Shown: positions 53,940-63,822, numbered from the stretch's first letter. The stretch: DNA of 64,000 nucleotides from Streptomyces sp. NBC_01439 (GCF_036227605.1 NZ_CP109487.1:682001-746000), one strand, 5' to 3'. Translations and numbers: made by a program. Notes: generated from the sequence alone by a model not told the origin.

Positions 53940-56900
53940 ATCTCCTCCACGGGACGCAGCCGGGCGGCGATGTCGCGGCCCCGGGGGCCGCTGAGCGCGG
54001 CCGACAGCAGGGGAACGGCTGCGATGGCGACGACCGTGAGCACGGTCTGCCAGAACGGCATGTCCACGCGTACGGGCGGGAACGGTCGCCCGGCAGCGGG
54101 TGTCAGGACGACCAGGGGCGCCATCAGGTGGACGAGGGCGATGCCCAGTCCGGTCCCGACCGCGGACCCGATGGCGATCAGTACCCCGCCCTCGGCGGCG
54201 GAGGCGAGGGCCAGCGAGCGGCGCGGGGTACCGAGGGCGAGCAGGACGGAGAACTCCCTTCCGCGCACGCGTCGTTCGGCGGCGGTGGAGGTCGCGAATC
54301 CGATGGCGGCCAGGACCGCGCAGGCGGCGGCGAGGGCGGCCAGGGCGCTCTGCGGGCCGGCGCTCAGCGGGTCGTCCAGCAGCTGCTCGGTGATCTCCTC
54401 GCGCAGTTGGACGCGTTCGATCCGGGCGCCTTCGCGCAGCTTGTCCGCCGCGCGGGCCGGGACCGGGTCGGCGGCCGAGTCGGCGGGCAGCCACCACTCG
54501 GTGGGCGTGGGCGGCTGCTGGCCGACGGATTCCAGCAGGAACCGGCCGAGTACCTGCAGGTCGACGGCGAGCGCCGAGCGGCCGGCCACGGGCAGGGAGT
54601 CCACGGCGGCGGTGATCCGCATCTGGACCGCGGCGCCGTCCAGCGTGACGGGGACCGTATCGCCCACGGCGGCGCCCAGGGACGCCAGGTAGCGGGTGGT
54701 GGCGACCGCGGGGACGGCGGTGGGGGCCGGGCCGGCGGGCGCGGGGAACACCACAGTGTTGGCGCCCTGCAGGGTGCCGAAGCCGCCCCAGTAGCGCAGC
54801 CGCAGCAGGTCCGTGGAGCCGGCGGGGACCGGGACCGGCTCGGGGCCCCTCCGGGGGCCGCTCGCCTGCGGGAGCGAGGTCCGCCAGCCGGTGGCGTCCG
54901 CGGGTGCGGTGACGCCCGTGGCGGCGCCGTCCGCGGTGTCGGACACGGCGATGCGGCGCACGGTCAGTTCGCTGCCGTCGCCCGGGGCGTCGCCGTCCCC
55001 GGCGTACGAGAGGCGTATCCCCGCAAGGGTCAACGGGGTGGCCGTCGATCCGACCGGGGCGCCGGTCAGCGCGTCGAGGAGGTAGGGGAGGGTGACGTCG
55101 CCGCCCTGGGGCAGGGTGACCGAGGACGTCCCGTACGTCGCCCCGAACCGGTCGCGCAGCAACAGGCTCACGGCGGCCCAGCTCATCCCGGAGGACCGGA
55201 CCGACACCTCGAGGTCGATCCGGCGCGGGGAGCCGGGCAGGGCGACACCGGGGCCCGCGGGGCCGGCCGTGGCGCCCGGGTCACCGGCGGCGAGCGGGGT
55301 GAACAGCTCTCGCATGGTGTGCCCGGCGCGCAGGTCCGCGCGCAGCGGCACCCGTTCGCCCGCCTTGACGGCGTCCAGGGCGACGAGGTCTGCGGGGCTC
55401 CCGTCCGGCAGCTTCTGTTCCCGGCGGACCACCGGAACGAGGCGGTCGCCGCCGGGCAGGGCCGCGTAGCGTCCGCCCTGCCCCATCGGGGACATGCTGC
55501 TGCCGGAGATCCGCAGGCCGCCCGCGGTGGCGAAGTCGGCCTGGTCGCGCTGGGAAGCGGACCAGCCGATGTGCTGACCGAGCGCCAGGATCCCGCTGGC
55601 GACGGCGAGTACGAGCAGCAGCACGGGCCCGGTGGCCCGGCCGGGTCGTCGGGCGAGCTGCCAACCGAACAGGGCGGGCCCCAGGCTCCGGCCGCGCGCC
55701 GCCAGCCGTCCCCCGGCCCGCGCCGCGAACGGCAGCAGGCGCAGGACCAGCAGCGTGCCCCCGCACAGGGCCAGGGCGGGAGCGGCGACCAGGACCGGGT
55801 CGACACCGAGCCCGGTACTGGCCGGAGCGCCGGACGCGGGGGCGTCCTCACCGCCGTACTGCGCGAGCTGCTGGTAGCCGAGGACGGCGAGGACGACGAC
55901 GGCCAGGTCGAGGCCGGAGCGGGCGGCGCCCGTCACCAGTGCCTGGCGGCTGCCCACGCGGCGCAGTACGGCGGCGGAGGCCCCGCGCAGCACGGAGGGC
56001 AGGGTCGTCAGCAGGACGCAGGCCAGAGCGCAGCCACCCGCGACCGGCCAGACCAGCCAGGTGTCCGGGATCTCCAGGTGGACCCGCCCGAGCGGTCCGA
56101 ACCGGCCGAACAGGCGCAGCAGGGGTGGTGTGAGCAGGGGTGCCAGGACGGCCGCGGGCAGGGCGAGCAGCAGGGACTCGGCCGCGGTGAGCTCGCCGAG
56201 GCGGCGGCGGGAGGCGCCGCGCGCGGTGAGCAGGACCCGTTCCGGTTCCTGTCGGACGGTCAGGATGTGGGAGACGAGGAGCAGTGCGGCGGTCGACAGG
56301 ACGGCGAGCTGGAGCGCGCCCATCAGCAGGGTGGAGCGGGCGACGACCGTGCCGGCGCTCAGCTCGGCCAGGAGTTTGGGCAGTTCGGTGGCGGCCCGCA
56401 GCGAGCCGGCGCGTTCGAGGGCGGCGCTCGCGGGGTCGGTCGCGGTCCGGACGGCCTCCGCCTCGGCGGTGCGGACCGTGTGCAGGTCCGGGGTGAGCAG
56501 CGTGAGGCGGTGGTTCTGCAGGATGCCGCCGGTGGTGAAGGCGCTGTCGTCCACCAGGAGCGGGCCGTAGATGGCGAAGGTGTCGGCCTGGACCTCGCGG
56601 CCGCCGAGGGGGTCGAGCCGCCAGTAGGCGGCGTCCGGGTCGGCGGCCCGGTACACGCCGGTGACCAGCACGGTCAGCGGTGCACCGCCGAACCGGTCGT
56701 CCAGCCGGACGGGGGCGGGCAGCGCGGATTCGGCCAGTCCCAGCCGGGCGAGCGCCGCGCGCGGCACGGCCACCTGGGTCGGCGCGGGCGGGACGCCTGC
56801 GCCCGTGGGTGCGGTGACGGGCGCCGGCCACTCGCCGGCGAGCAACCGTACGTGGTCCTTGCCGAGGGCGGCGAGCAGGGTCAGGTCGGCGTCGCGGCCG

Positions 56901-57226
56901 GAGGCGGCGACGCCGGGCAGTCCGTACGAGCGGCTGCGCGCCACGCTCTCGGAGGTCACCGGAAGCCGCCCGAACACCTCGTCCGCGAAGGCCCGTACGG
57001 ACGCGTCGTCCTTGGCTCGGGAGTCGGCGGGATGGCCGCTGGTGACGACGACGGTGGTCCGGGGCTGTGCCGTCCCGGTCAGGGCCCGCCGGAGCCCTTC
57101 TTCGCCCACGCCACGGGTGAATGCCGTCAGCGCGGTCAGTGTGGTCGCGGTGATCAGTACGGTGAGCAGCACGGCGACGGCGAGCGGCCATCGCCCGCGC
57201 AGTCGGCGCACGACGAAGCCGAGCAC
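53936..57226 (-). CDS. FtsX-type ABC permease, very large
   Basis: 1096 residues, GTG at 57226 with GGAGG upstream. The first helix (LAVAVLLTVLITATTLTALTAF, residues 15-36) is followed by an external domain, then FtsX helix clusters near 300-430 and 970-1090. A second, long external domain (near 540-950) lies between. The last part (AAAERRVRGREFSVLLALGTPRRSLALASAAEGG) is the FtsX signature region. It forms one export complex with the other permease (972 residues) and two ATPases. Divergent from the second ATPase. Confidence 0.88.
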   Translation of the reverse strand: MLGFVVRRLRGRWPLAVAVLLTVLITATTLTALTAFTRGVGEEGLRRALTGTAQPRTTVVVTSGHPADSRAKDDASVRAFADEVFGRLPVTSESVARSRSYGLPGVAASGRDADLTLLAALGKDHVRLLAGEWPAPVTAPTGAGVPPAPTQVAVPRAALARLGLAESALPAPVRLDDRFGGAPLTVLVTGVYRAADPDAAYWRLDPLGGREVQADTFAIYGPLLVDDSAFTTGGILQNHRLTLLTPDLHTVRTAEAEAVRTATDPASAALERAGSLRAATELPKLLAELSAGTVVARSTLLMGALQLAVLSTAALLLVSHILTVRQEPERVLLTARGASRRRLGELTAAESLLLALPAAVLAPLLTPPLLRLFGRFGPLGRVHLEIPDTWLVWPVAGGCALACVLLTTLPSVLRGASAAVLRRVGSRQALVTGAARSGLDLAVVVLAVLGYQQLAQYGGEDAPASGAPASTGLGVDPVLVAAPALALCGGTLLVLRLLPFAARAGGRLAARGRSLGPALFGWQLARRPGRATGPVLLLVLAVASGILALGQHIGWSASQRDQADFATAGGLRISGSSMSPMGQGGRYAALPGGDRLVPVVRREQKLPDGSPADLVALDAVKAGERVPLRADLRAGHTMRELFTPLAAGDPGATAGPAGPGVALPGSPRRIDLEVSVRSSGMSWAAVSLLLRDRFGATYGTSSVTLPQGGDVTLPYLLDALTGAPVGSTATPLTLAGIRLSYAGDGDAPGDGSELTVRRIAVSDTADGAATGVTAPADATGWRTSLPQASGPRRGPEPVPVPAGSTDLLRLRYWGGFGTLQGANTVVFPAPAGPAPTAVPAVATTRYLASLGAAVGDTVPVTLDGAAVQMRITAAVDSLPVAGRSALAVDLQVLGRFLLESVGQQPPTPTEWWLPADSAADPVPARAADKLREGARIERVQLREEITEQLLDDPLSAGPQSALAALAAACAVLAAIGFATSTAAERRVRGREFSVLLALGTPRRSLALASAAEGGVLIAIGSAVGTGLGIALVHLMAPLVVLTPAAGRPFPPVRVDMPFWQTVLTVVAIAAVPLLSAALSGPRGRDIAARLRPVEEM

Positions 57227-57422
57227 GTGTTGAATTCCTCCCCCGTCCGGACCCGAAGTACCGGATAGCGGACGATGCTGTCAGATGTGATCGATAGAGG
57301 GAAGGGGCTTGCGTGATCAGTGCGGCAGATGCGCAAATGCGATCAGGAAGTTACAGCGGCAGCTGGTGCGGTACGTGGGGCCGGGTGCCCCGCGCGGACA
57401 ACTCGACGGGGGAACAGAGGCG

Positions 57423-58163
57423 ATGACGGATCAGCAGGCACCGGCTACGGTCGCGACGCGGGCGGGGCGGGAGGCGGGCGGCTCCCCGATCGTGGTCGTC
57501 GACGACGTGCACCACAGCTTCGGCAGCGGACCGCAGGCCGTCCACGCCCTGCGGGGCGTGTCCTTCGAGGTCCGTCGCGGCGAACTCACCGCTCTCAAGG
57601 GCCGGTCGGGCTCCGGCAAGACCACCCTGCTGAACCTCGTCGGCGGCCTCGACTCCCCGACCGGCGGCCGGATCGCGCTCGACGGCACCGACCTGGCGGA
57701 CCTCGACGAACCGGGCCTGCTCGCCCTGCGCCGCGACCGCATCGGCTTCGTCTTCCAGTCCTTCGGTCTGATACCCGTCCTGACCGCCGCCGAGAACGTC
57801 GGCGTTCCCATGCGGCTGCGACGCGTCCCCGCCAGGGAGCGCGAGGAGCGCGCCCGGACCCTGCTGGCCCTGGTCGGACTGGCGGACCATGCCGAACAGC
57901 GGCCCGGCGAGCTCTCCGGCGGCCAGCAGCAGCGGGTGGCGGTGGCCCGCGCCCTGGCCAACGATCCGGACCTGATCATCGCGGACGAGCCGACGGGACA
58001 GCTAGACTCGGAGACCGGCCGCTCGGTCATGGAGCTGCTGCGCGCCGTGGTGCGCAGCGAGTCGGTGACCATCCTCGTCGCCACCCACGACCCCAACCTG
58101 ATCGAGCTCGCGGACCGGGTCGTGGAACTGCGGGACGGCCGCATCGTTGCGGCCGACTCATGA
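57423..58163 (+). CDS. ABC transporter ATPase (MacB/LolD type)
   Basis: 246 residues, ATG at 57423. Walker A GRSGSGKTT near 61, Q-loop FVFQSFGLIPVLTAAENV, signature LSGGQQQRVAVARALAN near 162, Walker B LIIADEPTG, H-loop VATHDPN, and end in RDGRIVAADS. Divergent from the large permease gene; perhaps a second ATPase for the same export system, as two permeases can each take an ATPase. Its last 6 bp overlap the end of the convergent lipoprotein gene. Confidence 0.93.
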   Translation: MTDQQAPATVATRAGREAGGSPIVVVDDVHHSFGSGPQAVHALRGVSFEVRRGELTALKGRSGSGKTTLLNLVGGLDSPTGGRIALDGTDLADLDEPGLLALRRDRIGFVFQSFGLIPVLTAAENVGVPMRLRRVPAREREERARTLLALVGLADHAEQRPGELSGGQQQRVAVARALANDPDLIIADEPTGQLDSETGRSVMELLRAVVRSESVTILVATHDPNLIELADRVVELRDGRIVAADS

Positions 58164-58859
58164 GCCGAGCGCGTCCGCGCTGCTCCGCTGCCAGTACGTG
58201 ACCGACAGCGAGCTGTCGTAGGCGACACCGGCCGCCGGGAGGGGCGGGGTCGCGGACGCGCCTGCGTTGCTGAGGGGCGTCCGGCCCTGGAAGGCGATCG
58301 TGAGCCGGTGTCCGGTCGTCCCGCCCTCACCGCTGCCGTCGGCCGCCGACAGTAGGGCCCCCGCGTAGCCCGACTCGCCCGGGGCGAGCGACACCACGGC
58401 CTGGGGCCGGGTCTGCTGCTGCGCGGCCGGCACCCATTGCATCTCGTCGAAGCGGAGCACCGGGTAGTAGGTCAGGTCGCAGGTCTTCGAGCCGGTGTTC
58501 TTCACCGTGATCAACATGTGGTTGAGCGGCCGGGAGACCGGCTGCACCGTGACGCCGGTGTTCGCTCCGTTGCACAGGACGTGCTGCTGTTCCCCCGCGG
58601 CCGTCGGAGCGGAGGGAGCAGGGGCCGTCGGCGAAGCCTTGGGGGCCGCTGCCGCGGGCGGGGCGGCCGAGGGAGCGGCGTCCGTGGCGGGGCTCGAAGC
58701 GGCAGACGCTCCCCCGTCCTTGAGGCCCGTACCGTCCTCGCACCCAGTAAGGGAGAGGACGACGAGGGCGGCGGCGGCCGCACCCGCGAGGCGCCGGAAG
58801 GCCTGCGGGCGGAAGGTGCGGGAGGTACGGACGAAGGGCGTGCGGTGGAACGCGTGCAT
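58158..58859 (-). CDS. DUF4232 lipoprotein
   Basis: 233 residues from the ATG at 58859 (AAAGG 10 nt upstream). The lipobox is SLTGC (Cys about 40), followed by an Ala/Ser/Pro linker of about 45 residues. The external domain follows the DUF4232 pattern: CNGANTGVTVQPVSRPLNHMLITVKNTGSKTCDLTYYPVLRF, AAQQQTRPQAVVSLAPGESGYAGAL, and a C-terminal YDSSLSVTYWQ strand. A surface lipoprotein of unknown function, typical of Streptomyces. Divergent from the XRE-TM gene, and possibly under its control. Confidence 0.85.
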   Translation of the reverse strand: MHAFHRTPFVRTSRTFRPQAFRRLAGAAAAALVVLSLTGCEDGTGLKDGGASAASSPATDAAPSAAPPAAAAPKASPTAPAPSAPTAAGEQQHVLCNGANTGVTVQPVSRPLNHMLITVKNTGSKTCDLTYYPVLRFDEMQWVPAAQQQTRPQAVVSLAPGESGYAGALLSAADGSGEGGTTGHRLTIAFQGRTPLSNAGASATPPLPAAGVAYDSSLSVTYWQRSSADALGS

Positions 58860-59080
58860 GGCTGACGGCCTTTCACAGGGCATGACGACAGGGCCCGGTC
58901 GGGGTCCACAGGGACCGGCCGCCGGGAGCGGTGTGCTTGGATGACCTCAGCCTGAGCGATGCTCCGTCCCAGCCGCCACATCCGCTGGGCAATCAGGAAC
59001 GCTGGAATACCGGCATAGGCTCTGAGCTGCGCAAACAACCTGTTCCTGGGATGCGGGACAGGACACGGGTGGGAGGAACG

Positions 59081-60499
59081 GTGTCGCAGGACACTGCTGG
59101 GTCCGAGTTCGCCGAGCTGCTGAGGGAGTTGAAGGACCGGTCCGGCCTCAGCTACGGAACGCTCGCCAAGCGGCTCCACATGAGTGCGTCGACCTTGCAC
59201 CGCTACTGCAGCGGCGAGGTCGTCCCGGCGGACTACGCACCGGTCGAACGGCTCGCCCGGCTCTGCAAGGCCTCGCCCGAGGAACTCCTCGCCCTGCACC
59301 GGAGTTGGGTGCGGGCCGATACCAACCGCCCGCGCAAGGGCGCGGACCCGAGCGGCACCGTGCAGGAGACGCCCGGGGCGACCGGGGCGACCGGAACCGG
59401 AACCCTGCCGGTCGACACGGCCGAGGCACACGACGCGGTGGACGCGGCCCGGGCGGCGGACCCGCCCGAAGGGGTCGAGGTGGGGTCCGAGGTCGAAGAA
59501 GTGACCACCGCAGCCGGGCCGACCACGCCGACCCGGCGTCCTCGCCCGCGCCCGCGCCCGGCCGTGCTCACCGGGATCGCGCTGACGGTCGTGGCCGCCG
59601 TCACCGCCCTGGCCGGCGTGCTCCCCCTCGGCGCGGACCGGCCAGAACGGGGCGCCGACGTCCGGGACGGCCCCGTCGGTGCCACGGGCCGCTCCCCCGC
59701 GGGGGAGAAGTCCCCGGACGGCCCGGCCGGGCCGTCATCGCCCCCGCCTTCGTCCCCGACTTCGTCCGCGGCGCCGTCGCCGTCCGCGTCCTCGCCCGTG
59801 TCCTCGCCCTCGTCCGGGTCCTCGGACGCAATGCCCGCGACCCCCGCAGCAGGCAACGACAGCAGCGGCGGCGACACCGCCGCCGGCACGCCGGTGAAGG
59901 TGACCACCCGCCCCCACACCTGGGAGGCCCCCTGCGGTCAGCACTACCTGATCGACAAACCACCGGCCCAGGTGGGACCGCCCCCCGTCGAACGGGACGC
60001 ACCCGCCTGGGTGGCTGCGGCCGGGGCCGTACCCGCGGGCGAGCAGTACGTCACCCTCACCCTGCAGGGCTCCGGCGCGGACACGGTGGTGCTGGACGGC
60101 CTGGCCGTCCGTACGGTCGCCAAGCGTGCGCCGCTCCCCTGGAACGACTACGCCATGGGCTACCCGGGGGTGGGCTGCGGCGCGGACGTCCCGACCCGCT
60201 CCTTCGACGTGGCCCTGGACTCCGCGCGCCCGGCCGTAGTACCCGTGCCGGGTCAGCGGGACTTCCCCTTCTCGGTCAGCGAGTCGCAACCGGAGGTGCT
60301 CCACATCAAGGCCGCCACCTCCGCCCACGACGTGAGCTGGTACGTGGAGCTGTCCTGGTCCAGCGGCTCCCGCTACGGCACCCTCAAGATCGACCACAAC
60401 GGCCGTCCCTTCCGCACCAGCGGACGCGGGGGACGGACCGGCTACGAGTTCCCCCTCGGCGGCGAGGGATGGGTCGGGGCGGGCACGACGGGCCGTTGA
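59081..60499 (+). CDS. XRE-family HTH protein with one transmembrane helix and external domain
   Basis: 472 residues from the GTG at 59081 (GGGAGG 4 nt upstream). The N-terminal HTH (SEFAELLRELKDRSGLSYGTLAKRLHMSASTLHRYCSGEVVPADYAPVERLARLCKA; residues 6-60) is followed by an acidic linker. A transmembrane helix (LTGIALTVVAAVTALAGVLPL; near 160-180) comes next, then a Pro/Ser/Thr-rich spacer of about 100 residues and an external beta-rich domain (about 280-472), which resembles that of the adjacent DUF4232 lipoprotein in general layout. A membrane-tethered regulator in which an external signal could alter DNA binding; that is inference. Confidence 0.85.
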   Translation: MSQDTAGSEFAELLRELKDRSGLSYGTLAKRLHMSASTLHRYCSGEVVPADYAPVERLARLCKASPEELLALHRSWVRADTNRPRKGADPSGTVQETPGATGATGTGTLPVDTAEAHDAVDAARAADPPEGVEVGSEVEEVTTAAGPTTPTRRPRPRPRPAVLTGIALTVVAAVTALAGVLPLGADRPERGADVRDGPVGATGRSPAGEKSPDGPAGPSSPPPSSPTSSAAPSPSASSPVSSPSSGSSDAMPATPAAGNDSSGGDTAAGTPVKVTTRPHTWEAPCGQHYLIDKPPAQVGPPPVERDAPAWVAAAGAVPAGEQYVTLTLQGSGADTVVLDGLAVRTVAKRAPLPWNDYAMGYPGVGCGADVPTRSFDVALDSARPAVVPVPGQRDFPFSVSESQPEVLHIKAATSAHDVSWYVELSWSSGSRYGTLKIDHNGRPFRTSGRGGRTGYEFPLGGEGWVGAGTTGR

Positions 60500-60643
60500 C
60501 CAGGAGCGACCGGGTGTGTACCTGGAGCGCACGGTCCGCGTCGTCCCGGAGCGATCCCGCGGGATCGCCCCTACGATGGGCGGGAACCGGCGCGGGCGGC
60601 TCGCCGGGCCGCCCGCCCAGAGCACTCGGGGTGGAGACGACGT

Positions 60644-62320
60644 ATGGCACAGGCCGCCGACACGGCGCGGACCGTCATCCTGACCGTGGACGACGACCCG
60701 GGAGTCTCCCGGGCCATCGCCCGTGACCTGCGGCGGCGCTACGGCGCCGAGTACCGGATCGTGCGGGCCGAGTCGGGCGAGTCCGCGCTGGAGGCGCTGC
60801 GCGAGCTGAAGCTGCGCGGCGACCTGGTGGCGGTGATCCTCGCCGACTACCGGATGCCGCAGATGAACGGCATCGAGTTCCTCGAACAGGCCCTGGCGGT
60901 GTACCCGGGCGCACGGCGGGTGCTGCTCACCGCGTACGCCGACACCAACGCGGCGATCGACGCGATCAACGTCGTCGACCTCGACCACTACCTGCTCAAG
61001 CCCTGGGACCCCCCGGAGGAGAAGCTCTACCCGGTCGTGGACGACCTGCTCACGGCCTGGCGCACCAGCGACTACCGTCCGGTACCCGCCACCAAGGTGG
61101 TGGGCCACCGCTGGTCGGCGCGCTCCTCGGACGTGCGGGAGTTCCTGGCCCGCAACCAGGTGCCGTACCGCTGGTACTCCTCCGACGAACCGGAGGGGCG
61201 GCGGTTGCTCGAGGCGGCCGGGGCCGACGGGCAACGACTACCGCTGGTCATCACGCCCGAGGGCACTGCGCTGATCGAACCGGAGGCGCCCGAGCTGGCC
61301 TCCCACGTGGGGCTCGCGACGACGCCGGCCGCCGACTTCTACGACCTCGTCGTCATCGGCGGCGGCCCGGCCGGGCTCGGCTCCGCGGTGTACGGGGCCT
61401 CCGAGGGGCTGCGCACCGTACTGGTCGAGCGGTCGGCGACCGGCGGACAGGCCGGTCAGAGCTCCCGCATCGAGAACTACCTCGGGTTCCCCGACGGCGT
61501 GTCGGGCGCCCAGCTCACGGAGCGCGCCCGCCGCCAGGCCGGCCGGTTCGGCGCCGAGATCCTCACGGCGCGCGAGGTCACCGGCCTGGAGGTCAACGGC
61601 GCGGCGCGCGTCGTCCGCTTCTCGGACGGCTCGGCGATCGCCGCGCACAGCGTCATCCTGGCGACCGGGGTGTCCTACCGGCAGCTCCGCGCGCCGGGCT
61701 GCGACCAGTTGACCGGCTGCGGGGTGTACTACGGCTCCTCGCTCACCGAGGCGGCCTCCTGCCAGGGGCAGGACGTGTACATCGTGGGCGGCGCCAACTC
61801 GGCCGGGCAGGCGGCGATGTACCTGGCGCGCGGCGCCAAGTCCGTGACGCTGCTGGTGCGCGGGGAGTCCCTGACGGCGTCGATGTCGTACTACCTGATC
61901 CAGCAGATCGAGGAGACGCCGAACATCACCGTGCGCACCCGGACCGTCGTCGAGGCGGCGCACGGCGAGGGGCACCTGGAGCAGCTGACCCTGCGGAACC
62001 TGGACGGCGGCGCGAGCGAACTCGTCGACGCGCAGTGGATGTTCGTGTTCATCGGCGCGGCCCCGCTGACCGACTGGCTGGACGGTACGGTGCTGCGCGA
62101 CGAGCACGGTTTCATCCTGACCGGGCCGGACCTCACCCCGGACGGACGGCCGCCGGCCGCATGGGAACTGGACCGGCCGCCCTACCACCTGGAAACCAAC
62201 ATTCCCGGCGTGTTCGTGGCGGGCGACGCGCGCGCCCAGTCCGCGAAGCGCGTCGCGTCCGCCGTCGGAGAGGGAGCCATGGCCGTGATGCTCGTCCACC
62301 GGTACCTGGAGCAGTCATGA
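60644..62320 (+). CDS. Response-regulator receiver fused to a thioredoxin-reductase-like flavoprotein
   Basis: 558 residues, ATG at 60644. A receiver domain (1-125) has the acidic triad (DDD near 16-18), phosphoacceptor Asp 68 in LADYRMP, Thr near 95 and Lys near 118 (LLKPWD). Residues ~145-215 are a glutaredoxin-like module with no CxxC (NQVPYRWYSSDEPEG). The rest is a Pyr_redox_2 fold: FAD motif VIGGGPAGLGSA near 234, ATGVSYR, and NAD(P) motif IVGGANSAGQAAMYL near 383. The thioredoxin-reductase CxxC is replaced by a Cys-x5-Cys (GCDQLTGCGVYYG). It is coupled to the kinase downstream by ATGA. Confidence 0.93.
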   Translation: MAQAADTARTVILTVDDDPGVSRAIARDLRRRYGAEYRIVRAESGESALEALRELKLRGDLVAVILADYRMPQMNGIEFLEQALAVYPGARRVLLTAYADTNAAIDAINVVDLDHYLLKPWDPPEEKLYPVVDDLLTAWRTSDYRPVPATKVVGHRWSARSSDVREFLARNQVPYRWYSSDEPEGRRLLEAAGADGQRLPLVITPEGTALIEPEAPELASHVGLATTPAADFYDLVVIGGGPAGLGSAVYGASEGLRTVLVERSATGGQAGQSSRIENYLGFPDGVSGAQLTERARRQAGRFGAEILTAREVTGLEVNGAARVVRFSDGSAIAAHSVILATGVSYRQLRAPGCDQLTGCGVYYGSSLTEAASCQGQDVYIVGGANSAGQAAMYLARGAKSVTLLVRGESLTASMSYYLIQQIEETPNITVRTRTVVEAAHGEGHLEQLTLRNLDGGASELVDAQWMFVFIGAAPLTDWLDGTVLRDEHGFILTGPDLTPDGRPPAAWELDRPPYHLETNIPGVFVAGDARAQSAKRVASAVGEGAMAVMLVHRYLEQS

Positions 62321-63822
62321 GCGGCCAGCCCATGCCGTGCAGCCCGCAGGAGATCGCCTCGCTGTTCCTGTTCGAGAAGCTCACCCCAGAGCAGCTCGGG
62401 CGGCTGTGCGGTGAGGGGCGGGTGGAGCGGTTCGAAGCCGGTCCGGTGTACGTCGAGGGTTCCCCGGCCACCTGCTTCTACGTGATGATCGAGGGCACCG
62501 TCGTACTGTCCCGCCGGGTCGGCGGCGACGACGTCGAGGTGAGCCGCACCTCGCAACGCGGCGTGTACGCGGGGGCCATGCAGGCGTACCTGGGCGACCA
62601 GGTGCCGCAGACGTACACCAACTCCATGCGGGTGACCGAGCCGACGCGTTTCTTCGTGCTGCCCGCACAGTCGTTCGCGGACGTCATGCAGGAGTGGTTC
62701 CCGATGGCGGCACACCTGCTGGAGGGGCTGTTCTTCGGCTCCAAGAACACCCAGCGGGCCATCGGGCAGCGCGAACGACTGCTGGCGCTCGGGTCCTTGT
62801 CCGCCGGCCTCACCCACGAGCTCAACAACCCGGCGGCGGCGGCCGTCCGGGCCACGGCGACCCTGCGGGAGCGGGTCGGCAAGATGCGGCACAAGCTGGC
62901 CCACATCTCCCAGGGCCAGTACTCGCGGGAGACGATCGCCGACCTCATCGAAATCCAGGAGCGCACCGTCGAACGCGTCGCGAAGGCGACGGCGCTCAGC
63001 CCGCTGGAAGCCTCCGACCGGGAGGACGAACTCGCCGACTGGCTCGACGACCACGGCATCGCGGAGGGCTGGCGGCTCGCGCCGACCTTCGTGCAGGCCG
63101 GGCTGGACACGGACTGGCTGGACCAGGTCGCGGCGACCGTGGCAGAGGAGATCCTGCCGTCGGCCATCGGCTGGCTCAACTACACGGTCGAGACCGAGCT
63201 GTTGATGGACGAGATCGCCGACTCCACCACCCGCATCTCCCACCTCGTGGACGCGGCCAAGCAATACTCGCAGCTCGACCGCGCCCCGTACCGGGTCGTC
63301 GACGTCCACGAACTCCTCGACAGCACCCTGCTGATGCTGTCCGGCAAGATCGGCTCCCGGGTGCGGCTGGTCAAGGAGTACGACCGCTCCCTGCCGGACG
63401 TTCCCGCCTACCCGGCGGAGCTCAACCAGGTGTGGACCAACCTCATCGACAACGCCGTGTTCGCCATCGGGAGCACCGGCGGCGAGGGCACGCTGACGGT
63501 CCGCACGGCGCGCGAGGGCGACCGCCTGCTGGTGGAGTTCCGCGACACCGGACCCGGCATCCCGGCGGACATCCGCAGCCGCATCTTCGACCCGTTCTTC
63601 ACCACCAAGCCGGTCGGCGAGGGCACCGGTCTGGGCCTCGACATCTCCTGGCGGATCGTCGTGAACAAGCACCACGGCAGCCTCCAGGTCGAGTCGACCC
63701 CGGGTGACACCCGGTTCCAGGTCCTGCTTCCGCTGACCGCCCCGGCCCCCGAGGCCGAAACCGAAGCCGGATCCGCGACCCAAACCCAGACCCAGACCCA
63801 GACCGCTGAGGAGCCCGTATGA
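62317..63822 (+). CDS. Histidine kinase with an N-terminal cyclic-nucleotide-binding domain
   Basis: 501 residues, ATG at 62317 overlapping the previous stop. Residues 1-130 fit the cNMP/CRP effector fold (LFEKLTPEQLGRLCGEGRVERFEAGPVYVEGSPATCFYVMIEGTVVLSR). The kinase H-box is LTHELNNPAAA with His near 168. A helical insert of about 200 residues leads to the ATPase: N-box NLIDNAVFAI near 375, G1 DTGPGIP, F-box DPFFTTKPVGEGTGLGLDIS. No transmembrane helix, so cytosolic. The receiver of the preceding gene is the natural phosphoacceptor. The C-terminus ends with a Thr-Gln repeat (63780-63803). Confidence 0.92.
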   Translation: MSGQPMPCSPQEIASLFLFEKLTPEQLGRLCGEGRVERFEAGPVYVEGSPATCFYVMIEGTVVLSRRVGGDDVEVSRTSQRGVYAGAMQAYLGDQVPQTYTNSMRVTEPTRFFVLPAQSFADVMQEWFPMAAHLLEGLFFGSKNTQRAIGQRERLLALGSLSAGLTHELNNPAAAAVRATATLRERVGKMRHKLAHISQGQYSRETIADLIEIQERTVERVAKATALSPLEASDREDELADWLDDHGIAEGWRLAPTFVQAGLDTDWLDQVAATVAEEILPSAIGWLNYTVETELLMDEIADSTTRISHLVDAAKQYSQLDRAPYRVVDVHELLDSTLLMLSGKIGSRVRLVKEYDRSLPDVPAYPAELNQVWTNLIDNAVFAIGSTGGEGTLTVRTAREGDRLLVEFRDTGPGIPADIRSRIFDPFFTTKPVGEGTGLGLDISWRIVVNKHHGSLQVESTPGDTRFQVLLPLTAPAPEAETEAGSATQTQTQTQTAEEPV

